DNA from: Takifugu bimaculatus
Taxonomy: Eukaryota > Chordata > Actinopteri > Tetraodontiformes > Tetraodontidae
Reading direction: 5' to 3'
Length of the DNA stretch: 64,000 bases
Assembly (NCBI GenBank): GCA_004026145.2
Contig: CP034980.1
Coordinates: 10,161,690-10,225,689, forward strand
Part shown: one piece after another, positions 1-10,558 of the stretch
How the letters are laid out: every line of letters starts with the position of its first letter
Position numbering within the stretch: the first letter of the stretch is position 1
Notes under the pieces: model-generated
The model's database searches: none
Told to the model about the DNA's origin: nothing
What the model saw: the letters and a program-made list of their open reading frames with translations, nothing else
Translations under genes and position numbers: made by a program

Positions 1-201
1 CCGAATAATGTTTCCTAAGGGAAGCATGTACAATGTGAAGAGGAATGGTGCAAGTACAGAACCTTGAGGAACTCCGTGGCTAACCCTACTGTATGAGGAG
101 GGAACACCATGGACATGAGCAAACTGGTATCTATCAGATAAATATGACCTAAACCAGTCTAGTGCTGTCCCTTTATTCCCAATCATATGTTCCAGTCTAT
201 G

Positions 202-1068
202 TTACAGGATGCTGTGATCAACTGTATAAAAAGTAGCACTGAGGTCCAGCAGAACCAGCATAGAGACCAGTCCATGATCTGAAGCTATAAGAAGATCATT
301 AGTAACTTTAATAAGTACTGTTTCTGTGCTGTGGTGAACTCTAATGCCTGACTGAAACATCTCAAACAGGCTGTTTCTCTGCAGGTGCTCCAGTAACTGA
401 GTCACCACCACCTTCTCAAGAATTTTAGAGATAAAAGGAAGGTTGGATATCGGCCTATAGTTTGCTAACACATCAGGATCCAGTGATGGTTTTTTAAGCA
501 ACGGCTTAATCACTGCCACCTTGTAGGACTGGGGTACATAACCTGTCACCAAAGAACCATTGATCTGGTCCAGGATAGAACTGCCTATCAAGGGTAAAAC
601 ATCCTTCAACAGGTGTGTTGGGATGGGATCTAAAAGACACATGGTGGTCTTGAATTTCTGAATTAGCGATGACGCCTCAGAAAAAAATATAGGGCTGAAG
701 GAGTTTAAGGGCTTGTTGGAGACCCTGTATGTTCCCACAGTCAGCACGTCTGGTGATGGTCCAGTTGTAAGGATGGCCTCGTTAGCTTTTTCTCTGATAG
801 CTAGAACTTTATCAGTGAAGAAGCTCATGAAGTCTTCACCACTAAGGGAAGAAGGGATACGTGGATCTAAAACACTGTGACTCTCGGTTAATTTGGCCAC
901 AGTGCTGAAAAGAAACCTGGGGTTGTTCTTATTTTCCTCAATTAAAGAAGAAAAATAAGCTGTTCTAGCCTTGCGAAGGGCCTTTTTGTAAACTAATAGA
1001 CTGTCTTTCCAGGCTAAATGGTAGCTATCTATTTTACAAGAATCCCACTTCCTTTCTAGTCTTGGCAC
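202..1068 (-). pseudogene. L2 ORF2 fragment: linker and start of reverse transcriptase
   Basis: Part of an L2-clade ORF2 that would copy the LINE RNA at the target site. The reading covers the post-endonuclease linker and RT motifs: YKVAVIKPLLKKPSLD, YRPISNLPFISKILEKV and LVLLDLSATFYTVDHSIL, where the usual AAFDTVDH has become ATFYTVDH, removing the first catalytic aspartate. The frame breaks at about 202, but RT homology (GVPQGSVLGP region) continues to position 1 in another frame. It is a decayed gene. Confidence 0.85.
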
Positions 1069-1227
1069 TTTCTGCTTGAGGGTCCTGATATGTGAATTAT
1101 ACCAGGGGGCACACCTCCTCTGATTTTTGCTATTTTCTTTTTCAGGGGGGCAACAGAATCAAGCGTGAGTCTCAGTGAGGTTGCTGCACCTTCAGCAATA
1201 GAGTCAGCCTCAGCAGGGCTAAGATTA

Positions 1228-2088
1228 TCATGATTGATCTGTTGGGAAACACAGTGGTCCTGGGATTAGCACAGGGATCGCTTCCTTAAATTTAGCTACA
1301 GCATTATCTGAAAGACATCTGCTATAGTAAGACTGTTCTCTGAGCATAGACGAATCCTTAATCATAAATGTAAAAGTGATCAAAGAATGGTCTGACAGTA
1401 GTGGGTTCTGAGGGAACACTGACACATGGTCTACCTTAACACCATAAGTCAGAACTAGATCTAGGGTGTGGTTGAAGCTATGAGTTGGTTGGTTTATCTG
1501 CTGGAGGAAACCAACTGAAAGGAACTCTGAATGTGGCCCAGCAGGGGGCCGATATACAGCTACAAACAGAAGTGGCTTTTCTGCCTTCCAGTTCAGAAAG
1601 GTGATGCCAAGATTCAGGCTTTCAAATGAACTGGAGCCATGTTTTGGTCTATGATTAATTAATAACTTGGAGTGATAGATTGCTGCCACTCCCCCTCCTC
1701 GACCAGTAACACGAGGAATGTGATAATTAAGATGGGTAGGAGGAGTAGATTAATTTAAGCTAACATACTCTTCCTCCTGAAGCCAGGTTTCAGTAAGACA
1801 AAATAGATCAATGTGATGATCCACTATCAGGTCGTGCACTAACAGGGATTTACACAAAAGAGATCTAATATTTAACAGTCCACATTTAATTGTGATGTTA
1901 GTTTCTCCAACTTGTGCTTTAGTATTAATTTTAATATGATTATGGTGATTGACCGCTCCCCTGCTCTGTGCTTGGTGAACTTTTAACCGTGGAACAGAGA
2001 CTACCTCTATAGTGTTAAACATGTTATTGTTGGTGGATGAGGGTTCTATGAAAGCAGCAGAGAGGTGTGTAAGATTACAACTCTGCAT
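1228..2088 (-). pseudogene. L2 ORF2 apurinic-type endonuclease domain, broken
   Basis: Endonuclease (exonuclease-endonuclease-phosphatase fold) that would nick target DNA. The N-terminal part (2088-1750) carries KCGLLNIRSLLCKSLLVHD and DLFCLTETWLQEEEYVS with its catalytic Glu. The second part (1689-1228) carries VAVYRPPAGPHSEF and LSDHSLITFTFMI. The block that in other copies contains GDFNIH is missing between VGFLQQIN and the preceding SEFLS, and an in-frame stop after EEEYVSLN separates the halves. Compare the copy at 29545-30700, where the GDFNIH block is present. Confidence 0.85.
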
Positions 2089-2207
2089 CCTGGTCTGGAC
2101 CCTGGTTTGTCAGGTCACTTTGGGTCTAATAAAATTAGCCAAATTACTAGAAATGAGAGAGGCACCATCTCGTGTGGGATGGACACGTCTCTCCTAATCA
2201 GACCAGG

Positions 2208-2975
2208 TTATCCCCAAAAAGTGCTCCAATTCTCTATCAAGGCCACCTGGTTTTCGGGGCACCACCGTGAAAGCCAGCGACGAAGCGATGACATGCGGCT
2301 AAACACCTCATCGTTGGCTAGATTGGGGAGGGGACCAGAGAATGCTATGGAATCCGACATCGTTTTTGTGTAGTTGCACACCGATTCTATGTTAATTTTG
2401 GTGACCTCTGACTGACGAAGTCGGGTGTCGTTGGCTCTGACGTGAATAATAACTTTACCAAATTTACGTTTACGTCTCGCCAGCAGACATAAATTTGCTT
2501 CTATGTCGCCCGCTCTGGCCCCCGGAATGCACTTAACTATGGTCGCTGGAGCCGGCTTCACGTAGCGCAAAACAGAATCGCCAATTACCAGGGTCCGTTT
2601 CTCAGCGGGTGTGTCGCCGAGTGGGGAAAAACGGTTAGCCACGGGAAGCAGTTGGTGGTGCACCGTGGGCCTTTGTTTTGGGCTACGCTTCCTGCAAACC
2701 GTCACCCAGCAGCCCTGGCTAGCTGGCTGCTCGGCTGCTGCTGAAGCTACGCTAGGCGGCTCTGCAGCAGCTTGCTTCTCCTGTCTACCTGATGCAACTC
2801 CAGCTAACTCCAAGCTACGGAACTGCGTCTCAAGCTCGCTAAGTCTCACCTCCATAGCTGTAAATAAACGACACTTTCTGCACCTATTCCCTTCACTAAA
2901 GGAGGCAGAGGAGTAAATAAACATTTCACACGCTGAACAGACAAAGACACCGGGTGAAACAGACGGTGAGGCCAT
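2208..2975 (-). pseudogene. L2 ORF1: zinc-ribbon, coiled coil and SGNH-esterase-like domain
   Basis: ORF1 of an L2-type LINE. It starts MASPSVSPGVFVCSAC; CSAC and CRKC form a zinc ribbon (residues 13-36), then comes a short coiled coil (AMEVRLSELETQFRSLEL), a low-complexity Ala/Pro linker, and an SGNH hydrolase-like domain. Block I is TLVIGDSVLRYV; block III reads VIIHVRANDTRLRQSEV, where the family's GAND glycine is Arg. Esterase-type ORF1 domains are known in CR1/L2 LINEs. The frame stops at FWG before the terminal Asp-x-x-His block, which lies just past the stop. The start matches the conserved start in the copy at 28650. Confidence 0.82.
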
Positions 2976-3118
2976 GCTAATGCTAATAGTCAGCGAAGCC
3001 CTGTATTTGTTTAATATGGGTTGTTTCTCACTGTTGTTATCAGGTGACTAGAATGTCCCAAGTGTTCAAATTTTAAGTAAAGTGAATACAACACACCAAG
3101 TGTTCAATATTAAGTAAA

Positions 3119-4174
3119 GTGAATACAACACACGGTGCACAGTGCAACCAACGAACGATTGAGAAGACAGGAAGTGCCCAGAGGCAATACAAGCCTCGGA
3201 AATATACTGAACAACCAAATTTACTTCTGCAGTACTCGGATGAAGAACTTAATTCAATATATCGTTTTGGAACACAGGGTATTATTTATTTATGTGATGT
3301 TCTTCGCCCTCATCTTCAAAGACCAACAGTGAGGAGCCATGCCTTGACTGTGGAGGAACAGGTGTTGATTGCTCTTCGTTTTTTTGCAAGTGGATCGTTT
3401 TTTGAAGTTATTGCAGATAGCATTGGAGTCACAAAATCAACAGTGGGATGTGTGGTGCATTCTGTGGCAAGAGCTCTTTCAAGTTTATTAAATGAGTATG
3501 TGAAATTTCCTGAAAATGAAGAAGAAAATTTACAAAACAAAAAACAGGTATTTTCCATAGCAGGAATGCCAAACACTATTGGTGTGATAGACTGCACACA
3601 TTTTCACATTCAAGACCCTCGTGAAAGAGAGTGGGAATTTGTAAACAGGAAGGGGCGCCATAGTATAAATGTGCAGTTGATTGGGAATGCTGACCTCCGG
3701 ATAATAAATTGTGTTGTACGATGGCCAGGGTCTGTACACGATTCTCAGATTTTAAGAGAAAGCCACATATACCACCGGTTTCAACAAAACACTCCAGATG
3801 GAATCATCCTTGGTGACAGTGGTTACCCTCTTCTTCGTTGGCTGATGACACCTTTTGCAACAGTCACAAGCAACTCGCAACAAAATTTCAACTATGCTCA
3901 TACATCTATAAGGGGGACAATTGAGCGCATCAATGGTATACTTAAATGGAGATTTGCCTGCCTTAATTATATCCGTGTGGAGCCCAAAGAAGCCTGCAAT
4001 ATTATTTGTGCATGTATTGTGTTGCACAATATAGCACAAAAAAGAAGAGTGCCCATGGATGAGGACGACATTCCACTTCCAGAAGGTCTGATAGAGGCAC
4101 CACAACCACATCAAACTGACGAACCAGCTGGGAGAGCAGTCAAAAGGGCCATGGTTAATTTGTATTTTTCATAA
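3119..4174 (+). CDS. PIF/Harbinger DDE transposase (HARBI1-like), intact, chimeric N-terminus
   Basis: Transposase of a PIF/Harbinger DNA transposon, which would cut and paste the element with 3-bp target duplications. The 351-residue frame is open throughout. A helix-turn-helix-like region spans about residues 80-120 (LIALRFFASGSFFEVIADSI). The DDE nuclease core shows GVIDCTHFH (Asp158), SVHDSQILRES, LGDSGYPLLR (Asp233), TIERINGILKWRF (Glu269) and ACIVLHNIA. The first 20 or so residues (MNTTHGAQCNQRTIEKTGS) come from the antisense of an L2 5' UTR: the same peptide is encoded at the minus-strand start of the L2 at 28428. The original N-terminus is therefore lost and the listed ATG may not be a native start. 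No Myb-like partner gene is seen beside it. Confidence 0.9.
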   Translation: MNTTHGAQCNQRTIEKTGSAQRQYKPRKYTEQPNLLLQYSDEELNSIYRFGTQGIIYLCDVLRPHLQRPTVRSHALTVEEQVLIALRFFASGSFFEVIADSIGVTKSTVGCVVHSVARALSSLLNEYVKFPENEEENLQNKKQVFSIAGMPNTIGVIDCTHFHIQDPREREWEFVNRKGRHSINVQLIGNADLRIINCVVRWPGSVHDSQILRESHIYHRFQQNTPDGIILGDSGYPLLRWLMTPFATVTSNSQQNFNYAHTSIRGTIERINGILKWRFACLNYIRVEPKEACNIICACIVLHNIAQKRRVPMDEDDIPLPEGLIEAPQPHQTDEPAGRAVKRAMVNLYFS

Positions 4175-4610
4175 AGAATGGTACAATTTCAACATAATAC
4201 AGTTTGATTTCATTTTGGAAAAAGACATGAGTAAAAAGGTCATGATACCTATATTGTTTGATTTTGTTTTTTTAATAAAATATTCAGGATTGATTTGTTG
4301 AAAATTATATTGATTTATTGTGACATGAGTTACTATTTTAAAGTTATAACATTGACATCTAAGTAGATAGTGGTAAAATCTTTAAATAAAATGTGACTTT
4401 TAGTTTGACACATGGCGCTTTATTTTGTTTTTAAACACATCACTTCCTGTTTCCTGGCAATGATCCAGTGGGAGGGACAGATTTGGAAATCCCTATCCAG
4501 GTGGATCAGGATCATTTTGATCCTATCCTGCAAGGTTTTGAAAAACTGGGATAGATTATTATGATCCATCGACCAGGATAGGGGGATTTACAAATCCAGA
4601 TCATTTTGAT
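4175..4610 (+). repeat. Harbinger 3' region with subterminal inverted repeat
   Basis: AT-rich sequence after the transposase stop. At about 4475-4597, GATTTGGAAATCC with CTATCCAGG pairs imperfectly with the reverse complement of a block ending GGATTTACAAATCC, giving a foldback of roughly 45-nt arms. This is probably the element's subterminal structure. I could not fix the outer inverted terminal repeat or a 3-bp duplication because the left end is missing. Confidence 0.5.
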
Positions 4611-5173
4611 TGGGAGCCTGAGCACATCCCCAATAGAAGTTGCTTATACAAGAAAAAAAAGACATCTATCAAAAGCTAATGACAAGACAAAAGAGCAGGA
4701 AACATATGGAACAGGTGTGAGATGGCGCTAAGCTAGCTGAAAAATACATTGAGGTCTTACAGAAGTCCAGGCTTGCAGAAAATAGATACACAGCTGGAAA
4801 ACAATTTAAGTTCTTACAGTGGTCAAGACCTGCAGAGAATAGATACACAGGCTTCAGACACTACACCTTCCTGAGTTATCAGAAGACATTTTGGAGAAGA
4901 CCTTGTCATCGAGACAACTGATAATTTCAAGTTTCCGGAAGCAAGTGATTTGGTTTTGTTTTTGAGGCCTATTAAGGCCAGAACACTGCTTGCTGCTGAA
5001 AGTAGCAGTACATCTAGTTCTCTCACCAGTAGTATCAGTCAGCAGCTTTTTGTCATTAATGAAGCAACTTCTGGTTGGCTCAGCCATCAGGTGCTCCCCT
5101 CCTTATTTAAACCCCCCCAGGTTACCTGGTCAATCTCAGTGGCTCTGCTCTGACACTGCTCTTTGGTGCATTG
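4611..5173. other. No recognisable feature
   Basis: About 560 bases of moderately AT-rich sequence. Short overlapping open frames on both strands show no family resemblance, and I see no terminal repeats. Confidence 0.5.
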
Positions 5174-5178
5174 CTGCC

Positions 5179-5492
5179 TGTTAGGAGCAGCAGACACACA
5201 CAGGAATAGATTTGACCAAAGTAAACTTTATTGAAAATGTGGCAGCAGAATCCCACAAAAGTTGAAAAACTCTTCATCTCAGCAGACCGGGTGGCACAAA
5301 CAGACATCTGAATGAGCAATCACAACAGGTTGAACAATGAATTGCCAGAGATAGAAGCATAGACCAGCATTTTAAAACAGGAGGGTGGTGTAGCTGGTTA
5401 TCTGGAGATGAGTTGCAGGTGTGTAGATCGCACGATGGGAGTGAACCAGGAAGCAGCCCCGCCCAGCCTGGAAACAGACAAAAAAGGGCACA
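5179..5492 (-). mobile_element. Solo LTR (Gypsy-like), minus orientation
   Basis: A 314-bp unit that on the minus strand begins TGTGCCC and ends CCTAACA. It is flanked by a perfect 5-bp target duplication CTGCC (5174-5178 and 5493-5497). On the minus strand there is a TATA-like TTTTAAAA (near 5373) and an AATAAA signal (complement of CTTTATTG near 5227). No internal retrotransposon sequence follows on either side, so it is a solo LTR left by LTR-LTR recombination. Superfamily by TSD length and style only. Confidence 0.75.
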
Positions 5493-5497
5493 CTGCC

Positions 5498-7355
5498 TCT
5501 TGCTGCTCTGCTGCTCCATGCTACTTTGTGCTGCTATTTGGAGCTCCATCCATCCCCTCCCCAGCATCCTCCTGTGGACTCTCTTTCTATGGTGGAGCTC
5601 TGATATTTATTCCCTGTAATGTCTAAGCAGACTATTATTGGGGAATTGATGCGTTGAGACAGAGGCTGATGTCAAACCTGTTTCAGTGAGGATGTTATTT
5701 AGGTTTGAAAATAATTGTGCTCAATAAAGAAATTAAGTGTGAATGATTTGTTTTTCTCCTGTTTACAGAGAGGATTTTTCTCCAACACAGAGGGCACAAA
5801 AGTGGAGCAGAGCAGCTTTTCCCATCTCCTCTTGAATCCTCACCTGGATCCTGGAGGTTGCTTTGTTCACAAAGCTGTCTTTGGAAATGTTACTCTTGAA
5901 AATAGTTGAAGATTGGAAAGTTTGGTTGCAATTTCTTTTCACTGATTTCATTGAAGGCCCAAATGTTTGTTTTCCAAGAGGAAAAACAAGGAAAAGGAAA
6001 TAATTTATTCCTTAGGTTTAAAATTCTAACAACAACTGTTAAACTGCACGAGAGACAACTGTTAAAAATTGCAATGTTTTTGCAGACATTTTTTAAATAA
6101 AATCTTGAAAAGTTGGTCGTGCATTTGTTTGGTTTCTGTAATGTACAAAGTTCCAATTGCTGCCGAACATAGGTTACATTTCTGTTAAAAGTCCAACACA
6201 AAAAGAAATAACTTTTCTTTTGTTCTTTCGGTGCATGCATTTCTTTAACTTTCAGCAATAAATGCAATGAAATTTTAAAAGTTGTGTCATGGTTTGTGCT
6301 CGTGAGGCTTGGAGTTTCTCCCTGTGTTTGTGTGTCTATAGGGCTTTATTATCTAGCATATATTATTTAGCATTACATTGCTTCACTGGAAATTCTGGGC
6401 TCTGAAGCTTCAACATTTTATGTTTTGTGGAGAGCAGTGGAAATATCAAAACTAGCTCCATATATTTGGCCTTTTAAAGTGAATGTCAATGTTCATCACG
6501 TAGATCTTAAAACGTCCATAATTATGATATATCTGGCGACAAACGCTGAATGTGTTCTTTACCTCATGAACATGAGTGGCCCCGGAACAGTTGAGCTGTG
6601 GGTGGGGCAGGACAGCCCTGTTCTGTTTCATTCCAATGTGGTTCGTCTCCCTCTAGTGGTAATAGTGAAATATGGCCCTTGATCTTGTCTCACAGAAGGG
6701 AAAAATCACTGTTAAATCAGCACACAGACAATAAAGTGCAGACATAAAAGTGTATATATTAAAAAAACAGACAGAATCTGTTAATATAGAAAAATAGAAA
6801 GATATAACTATTATCTAAAAAACATCAAGTAAAATTTTACAACAGGCTATATACACAACAGCCAATGAACAAATAGAACATAAATTTATAAAAATATATC
6901 TTTTATGAAAGCCAGATAGAGAGGTTATGCACCTTCATCATCAAACCATGACAGCACTTCTGTTGAATTATTCACTGAAATGGCAAAGTTGTCTTCTCCA
7001 GTGGGCACAGTCATTTCAGCCAAAGGGACAGCTTGTGAACAGGCAATGCTCTTATGGGGCTCTTATGCTCTTGGACCCGTGGGCCATTTCTACCAAATTT
7101 ACAAAGATGTATGAGATGCAGTGGCCGTAGTCCATCCCCCTTAAACAACAATGAGAGGCAATTTCCAATGACATTATGGGGGAAAACCTCCTGAAAGGGC
7201 CCTATGTCATCAAGAGCCCACCTCACACCAACATGTATGATGCTAACATAACACATTGAAAATATAGATTTTAAAATAAAAAATAAGGTTAGGTAAATAG
7301 GAACATACATTTTATGTACAGCACACTATACTTGATCTGCAGCATACCAAACGCT
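5498..7355. other. No recognisable gene; AT-rich
   Basis: Nearly 1.9 kb with only short unrelated open frames. Notably AT-rich around 6700-6920. No transposon termini or protein domain recognised. Confidence 0.5.
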
Positions 7356-7760
7356 GTGGCGGGGCTAACTTATCAGGAGGTCTACAGTATGTTTGCAGAG
7401 GTGAGTCCACTTTTGACCCACATAAAATCACTATAATGTGGTTGGATGGTTATAGGATTGATTATGTGAAGTATCTGAGTGAGAATTTGATGAGGTTCCA
7501 CTTACAGGTTTCTGACAGGCTCTCAAAACCATCTAAGAAGCCTATTCATCTGTTTCAGTGTGGTGATTATGTACTAATTTAATCCTTGGAAAATCATTCT
7601 ATTTCTCTGAGGTGGAAAGGTCCATGCCACATGCTATTGGTCACCAGGACGGCTGTAAAGGTTGAAAGCAAAGCAGAATGGATTCACGCAATGTGGTGCC
7701 AACTGGCCCCTGGTGGCAGGAAGGAGCCAAAGGGGACGTAACATGGTTTCTACTCCTTCT
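7356..7760 (+). pseudogene. ERV pol remnant: integrase C-terminal domain
   Basis: Plus-strand translation from about 7537 gives a gammaretrovirus-like integrase C-terminal segment: FQCGDYVLI, then after an in-frame stop LRWKGPCHMLLVTRTAVKV and AEWIHAMWCQLAP. In the family this SH3-like domain helps hold viral DNA in the intasome. The upstream 180 bases are probably decayed pol. The fragment is isolated and opposite in orientation to the ERV piece at 9476-11940. Confidence 0.65.
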
Positions 7761-8004
7761 CCTGCTGGGCTGCTCAATGTGATCTGGCATCACTGGGGAC
7801 AACATCACCAAGGTTGGCAGCCAAAACACATACAAAGAGAAAGAGAAATATCCTTTTTTTGTCTAGAAATGAGCTGAACCCTAGATGATTGCCACATTTC
7901 ATACTCTGACTGTTTCTGATGGTATACTGGCATTTTAACTCCAGCCTAGCCCAGGATAATAGTTTTAGAGAGGTTTTATGCCTCTGGTCTGGGTTTCAAA
8001 AGCA

Positions 8005-8157
8005 AAAATCTGATTTTGAAAAATCTTATGTTACTAATTCTGTAGTTCCAGTTATTATCATAGACAGACAAATTATCATACTTAAGGGGTCATCTAATCA
8101 TTAGTTAACATCTTAGCTATGCTGCTATAGGCCAAGGCTCACCTGACAGGCCTCTGT
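8005..8157 (+). mobile_element. L2 3' UTR fragment
   Basis: Matches the 3' UTR of the L2 at 33270-33400, including GTTCCAGTTA, CATAGACAGACAAATTATCA and TATAGGCCAAGGCT followed by CCTGACAGGCCTCTGTC. Joined abruptly to the RTE fragment at about 8158. Confidence 0.75.
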
Positions 8158-8355
8158 CAGAGATAGGGTGAGAAGCTCGGACATCCGGGAGGGGCTCGGA
8201 GTAGAACCACTGCTCCTCCACATCGAGAGGAGTCAGTTGGGGTGGCTCGGGCATCTGGCTAGGATACCTTCCGGACGCCTCCCTTTAGAGGTGTTCCGGA
8301 CATGTCCCACCGGGAGGCGGCCTCGTGGCTGGCCCAGGACTAGGTGGAGAGATTA

Positions 8356-9327
8356 AGATTAAGATGTACTTTATTCATCCCCGTGGGGAAATTGAATTGT
8401 AGTAGCAACCTATACAAAGTATAGAAACAGAATAAATAAATACAGATAAGATTAGAACGTTATAAGCATATATACAGCATATATTATAAGCATATATATA
8501 TAATATATACATAATCTAATATATACATATTATAAGCATTATAAGCATATATACATAAATATAGAACAAAATAGAAATAAAATTACAACATAAACATTAC
8601 ACAATTATTGTTATTGGCTGGGTTAGGATGAGTTATACAGTCTGATGGCGGACGGAAGGAATGACTTCCTGTACCGTTCCTTAGAGCAGCGAGGCTCCAG
8701 GAGTCTGTTGCTGAAGCTGCTTCTCAGTTTGTCCATTGTGTTATGGAGGGGGTGGGAGGGATTGTCCATGATTGTCCGCATTTTCAACACCATCCTGTCC
8801 CTCACCACCTCGTTTGCCAGTCTACAGCCAACAACAGACCCTGCCTTTTTAATGAGTTTGTTAAGTCTGTTGGCATCCTTAGCTTTAATGCCTGCACCCC
8901 AGCACACTGCAGCAAAGAAGATGGTGCTAGCCAGGCTGACAGACTGGTAGAACATGTAGAGCATCCTGCTGCAAACACTGAAGGACCTGAGTCTCCTGAG
9001 GAAATAGAGTCTGCTCATGGCCTTCTTGTAAACAGCATCGGTGTTTGTGGACCACTCCAGTTTATTGTCCAGCTGGACACCCAGGAACCTGTAGGATGAG
9101 ACTATTTCCACATCCTTCCCACTAATGCAGACTGGGGAGGGAGGGGACTTGCTTTTTCTGAAATCCACCACCATCTCGTCACGTTGAGCTGCAGAAGGTT
9201 CTCCCTGCTCCACCTGACAAAACTCTCCACAAGGTCCCTGTATTCATCCTCCTGTCCATTCCCCACACACCCGACTATGACTGTGTCATCCGAGTACTTC
9301 TGGAGATGACATGTCTCAGAGTGATTA
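8356..9327 (-). mobile_element. Rex1 LINE, 5'-truncated, minus strand
   Basis: A 972-bp Rex1 3' end with the hallmark 3' UTR (plus-strand reading ACTTTATTCATCCCCGTGGG then GAAATTG). It inserted into the RTE fragment with a 9-bp duplication GAGAGATTA. The UTR carries an AT-rich simple repeat (about 8460-8560) built from ATATAAGCATAT-like units. Confidence 0.88.
8623..9327 (-). pseudogene. Rex1 reverse transcriptase C-terminal part
   Basis: Minus-strand reading begins at HSETCHLQKYSDDTVIVGC, the F/YADD catalytic motif in its Rex1 form (SDD). After a frame break near 9190 it continues with YRFLGVQLDNKLEWS, KKAMSRLYFLRRLRSF, the partner-like SLASTIFFAAVCWG segment and ends KSFLPSAIRLYNSS. This is the thumb/C-terminal part of the polymerase. 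5' truncation and the frameshift make it inactive. Confidence 0.85.
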
Positions 9328-9475
9328 GAGAGATTACATCTCTCGCCTGGCTTGGGAGCGGCTGGGGGTTCCTCCGGAAGAGCTGATGGAAGTGGCCGGG
9401 GAGAGGGCTGTCTGGGCATCCCTCCCGAAGCTGCTGCCCCCGCGACCCGGATCTGGATAAGCGGCAGAAAACAAA

Positions 9476-9831
9476 ATGAAACGAAACCATATCTGGGTAT
9501 GATGTCTTCGTAGAGCGCTTTAGCAACTGTTAAAGCATCTGTTTTTGTTGGAAATAGTTCTATCCATTTTGGAAATGGACTATTATGACCAGACGGTATT
9601 TTTTCCTTCACTTTTTTTTCTATCTAATTCTATGAAGTCCATATGTATAGTTTGGAATGGATATTGGGGAGCAGGAAATTTTCCTCTTCTTGGTCTCAGA
9701 TTTCCTTGTGAATTGTGTCTTGCACATGTCAGACATGTTCTACAATTTTTTTTTGAATAAGAATTAAATCCATAGGCTGTATAGTGCTGCTGTATCTGTC
9801 GTACCATCCCTCCTGTTACACCATGGCTCAA
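9476..9831 (-). pseudogene. ERV2 integrase fragment
   Basis: Minus-strand reading shows the zinc-binding end of retroviral integrase (GGMVRQIQQHY then CRTCLTCARHNSQGNLRPRR) and the start of the catalytic core (FQTIHMDFIELD with the first Asp). A second frame gives FPKWIELFPTKTDALTVAKAL and DIIPRYG. The frameshift between the two near 9600 and the cut at 9475 remove the remaining catalytic residues. Confidence 0.8.
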
Positions 9832-10043
9832 TATTTCTCTTTCTTCTTCTTTTTGTCTATACTTAATGCCTCAATTTTCAGGTTTGTCTGTAACTCCAGA
9901 ATATCTGTAGAGCAGAGTTTGCCTGAAAAATTGAACTTTGTTCTCCACCTTTCCTGACTTATTTTCCCCGAACCTTCTGCATATCCTTCCATGAACTTTT
10001 CATCTCCCTCAAGTTCGATATCCTTTTTCTGGAACAGCAGCAT
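9828..10043 (-). pseudogene. ERV2 open frame of unclear identity, gag or pol remnant
   Basis: A 71-residue lysine-rich frame with no motif I recognise. It lies between the gag start and the integrase fragment, so it is probably a decayed gag/pol piece. Weak evidence. Confidence 0.3.
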
Positions 10044-10099
10044 TTTGTACTATGTGGTCTCACAGAAAAGTTCTCTGGCACACAGTCAAAGGGAGGACA

Positions 10100-10143
10100 C
10101 TAACACGGCCTTCTACTGTGCAATATCTGCACAGCCGTGTTAG
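10100..10143. repeat. Stem-loop inside ERV2
   Basis: CTAACACGG (10100-10108) pairs with CCGTGTTAG (10135-10143); CTGTGCA (10116-10122) pairs with TGCACAG (10128-10134) around an ATATC loop, with one 7-nt bulge. That is 16 perfect base pairs. It lies between the gag start and the integrase piece. Confidence 0.6.
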
Positions 10144-10255
10144 TTTTAAGGGATGAAACCCGTCTTTTGTCCCCTGATCACCAGTACTTTGTTTTCTTAT
10201 GAGCAAAATGATAAACACAGGACTAGCAGAGTTCTTCAATCAACTCTCTAATGTC

Positions 10256-10558
10256 TTAGTCCTCCACCTGTATTTTTGAACTGTGTTGTCCCTCTTCTCT
10301 TTTTAATGCTGTTTGCAACCAAAACCCGGTATCCTCATAACTGCATTTTTTCATCTTTTTCGGATTATTTTTAGTTTGCTGTTTTATTTTATCTTGTAGG
10401 ACTGTTATTTGTTGCGAGTTTAGCTGTCCTTTGAATCCATAATCAGTTATCCACTTACCTAGATTAGCGAGTTTCTTTGGATTTTGTTCATCGATGAATT
10501 TCCAGTCCTTACACCGCAATTCATCTCTGGGCCTTAGTTTGCTGTTACTTGTCCCCAT
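10256..10558 (-). pseudogene. ERV2 gag N-terminus (matrix), truncated
   Basis: A 100-residue frame beginning MGTSNSK, a glycine-2/serine-6 N-myristoylation signal typical of retroviral matrix proteins that attach to the inner plasma membrane. It continues with WKFIDEQNPKKLANLGKWI and ends early at a stop. Its position downstream of a primer-binding site and leader on the same strand supports gag. The remainder of gag is missing. Confidence 0.65.

Larger units (their letters stand above)
1..3178 (-). mobile_element. L2/Maui-type LINE, copy 1, cut by left window edge
   Basis: Non-LTR retrotransposon on the minus strand. Reading leftward from about 3178 come a 5' UTR with two near-identical blocks around TTGTATTCACTTTACTTAA, ORF1 (2975 down), the ORF2 endonuclease (about 2088 to 1228) and the reverse transcriptase start (1068 to the window edge). 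The same order, at high similarity, is seen in the fuller copy at 28428-33834. The 5' end butts directly against Harbinger sequence at about 3178, so this L2 probably inserted into that transposon; the other flank and target duplication lie outside the window. Several frame breaks make the copy non-autonomous. Confidence 0.9.
8158..9475 (+). mobile_element. RTE-type LINE 3' fragment, split by a Rex1 insertion
   Basis: Two pieces of one LINE tail, 8158-8346 and 9328-9475. The first encodes SSDIREGLGVEPLLLHIERS, GWLGHLARIP and GWPRTRWRD; the second continues LAWERLGVPPEEL, then LLPPRP and the GGATAAGCGG-type tail. The same protein tail and 3' end occur in the RTE element at 42011-44938. Between them lies a minus-strand Rex1 flanked by the 9-bp duplication GAGAGATTA (8347-8355 and 9328-9336). 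Confidence 0.82.
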
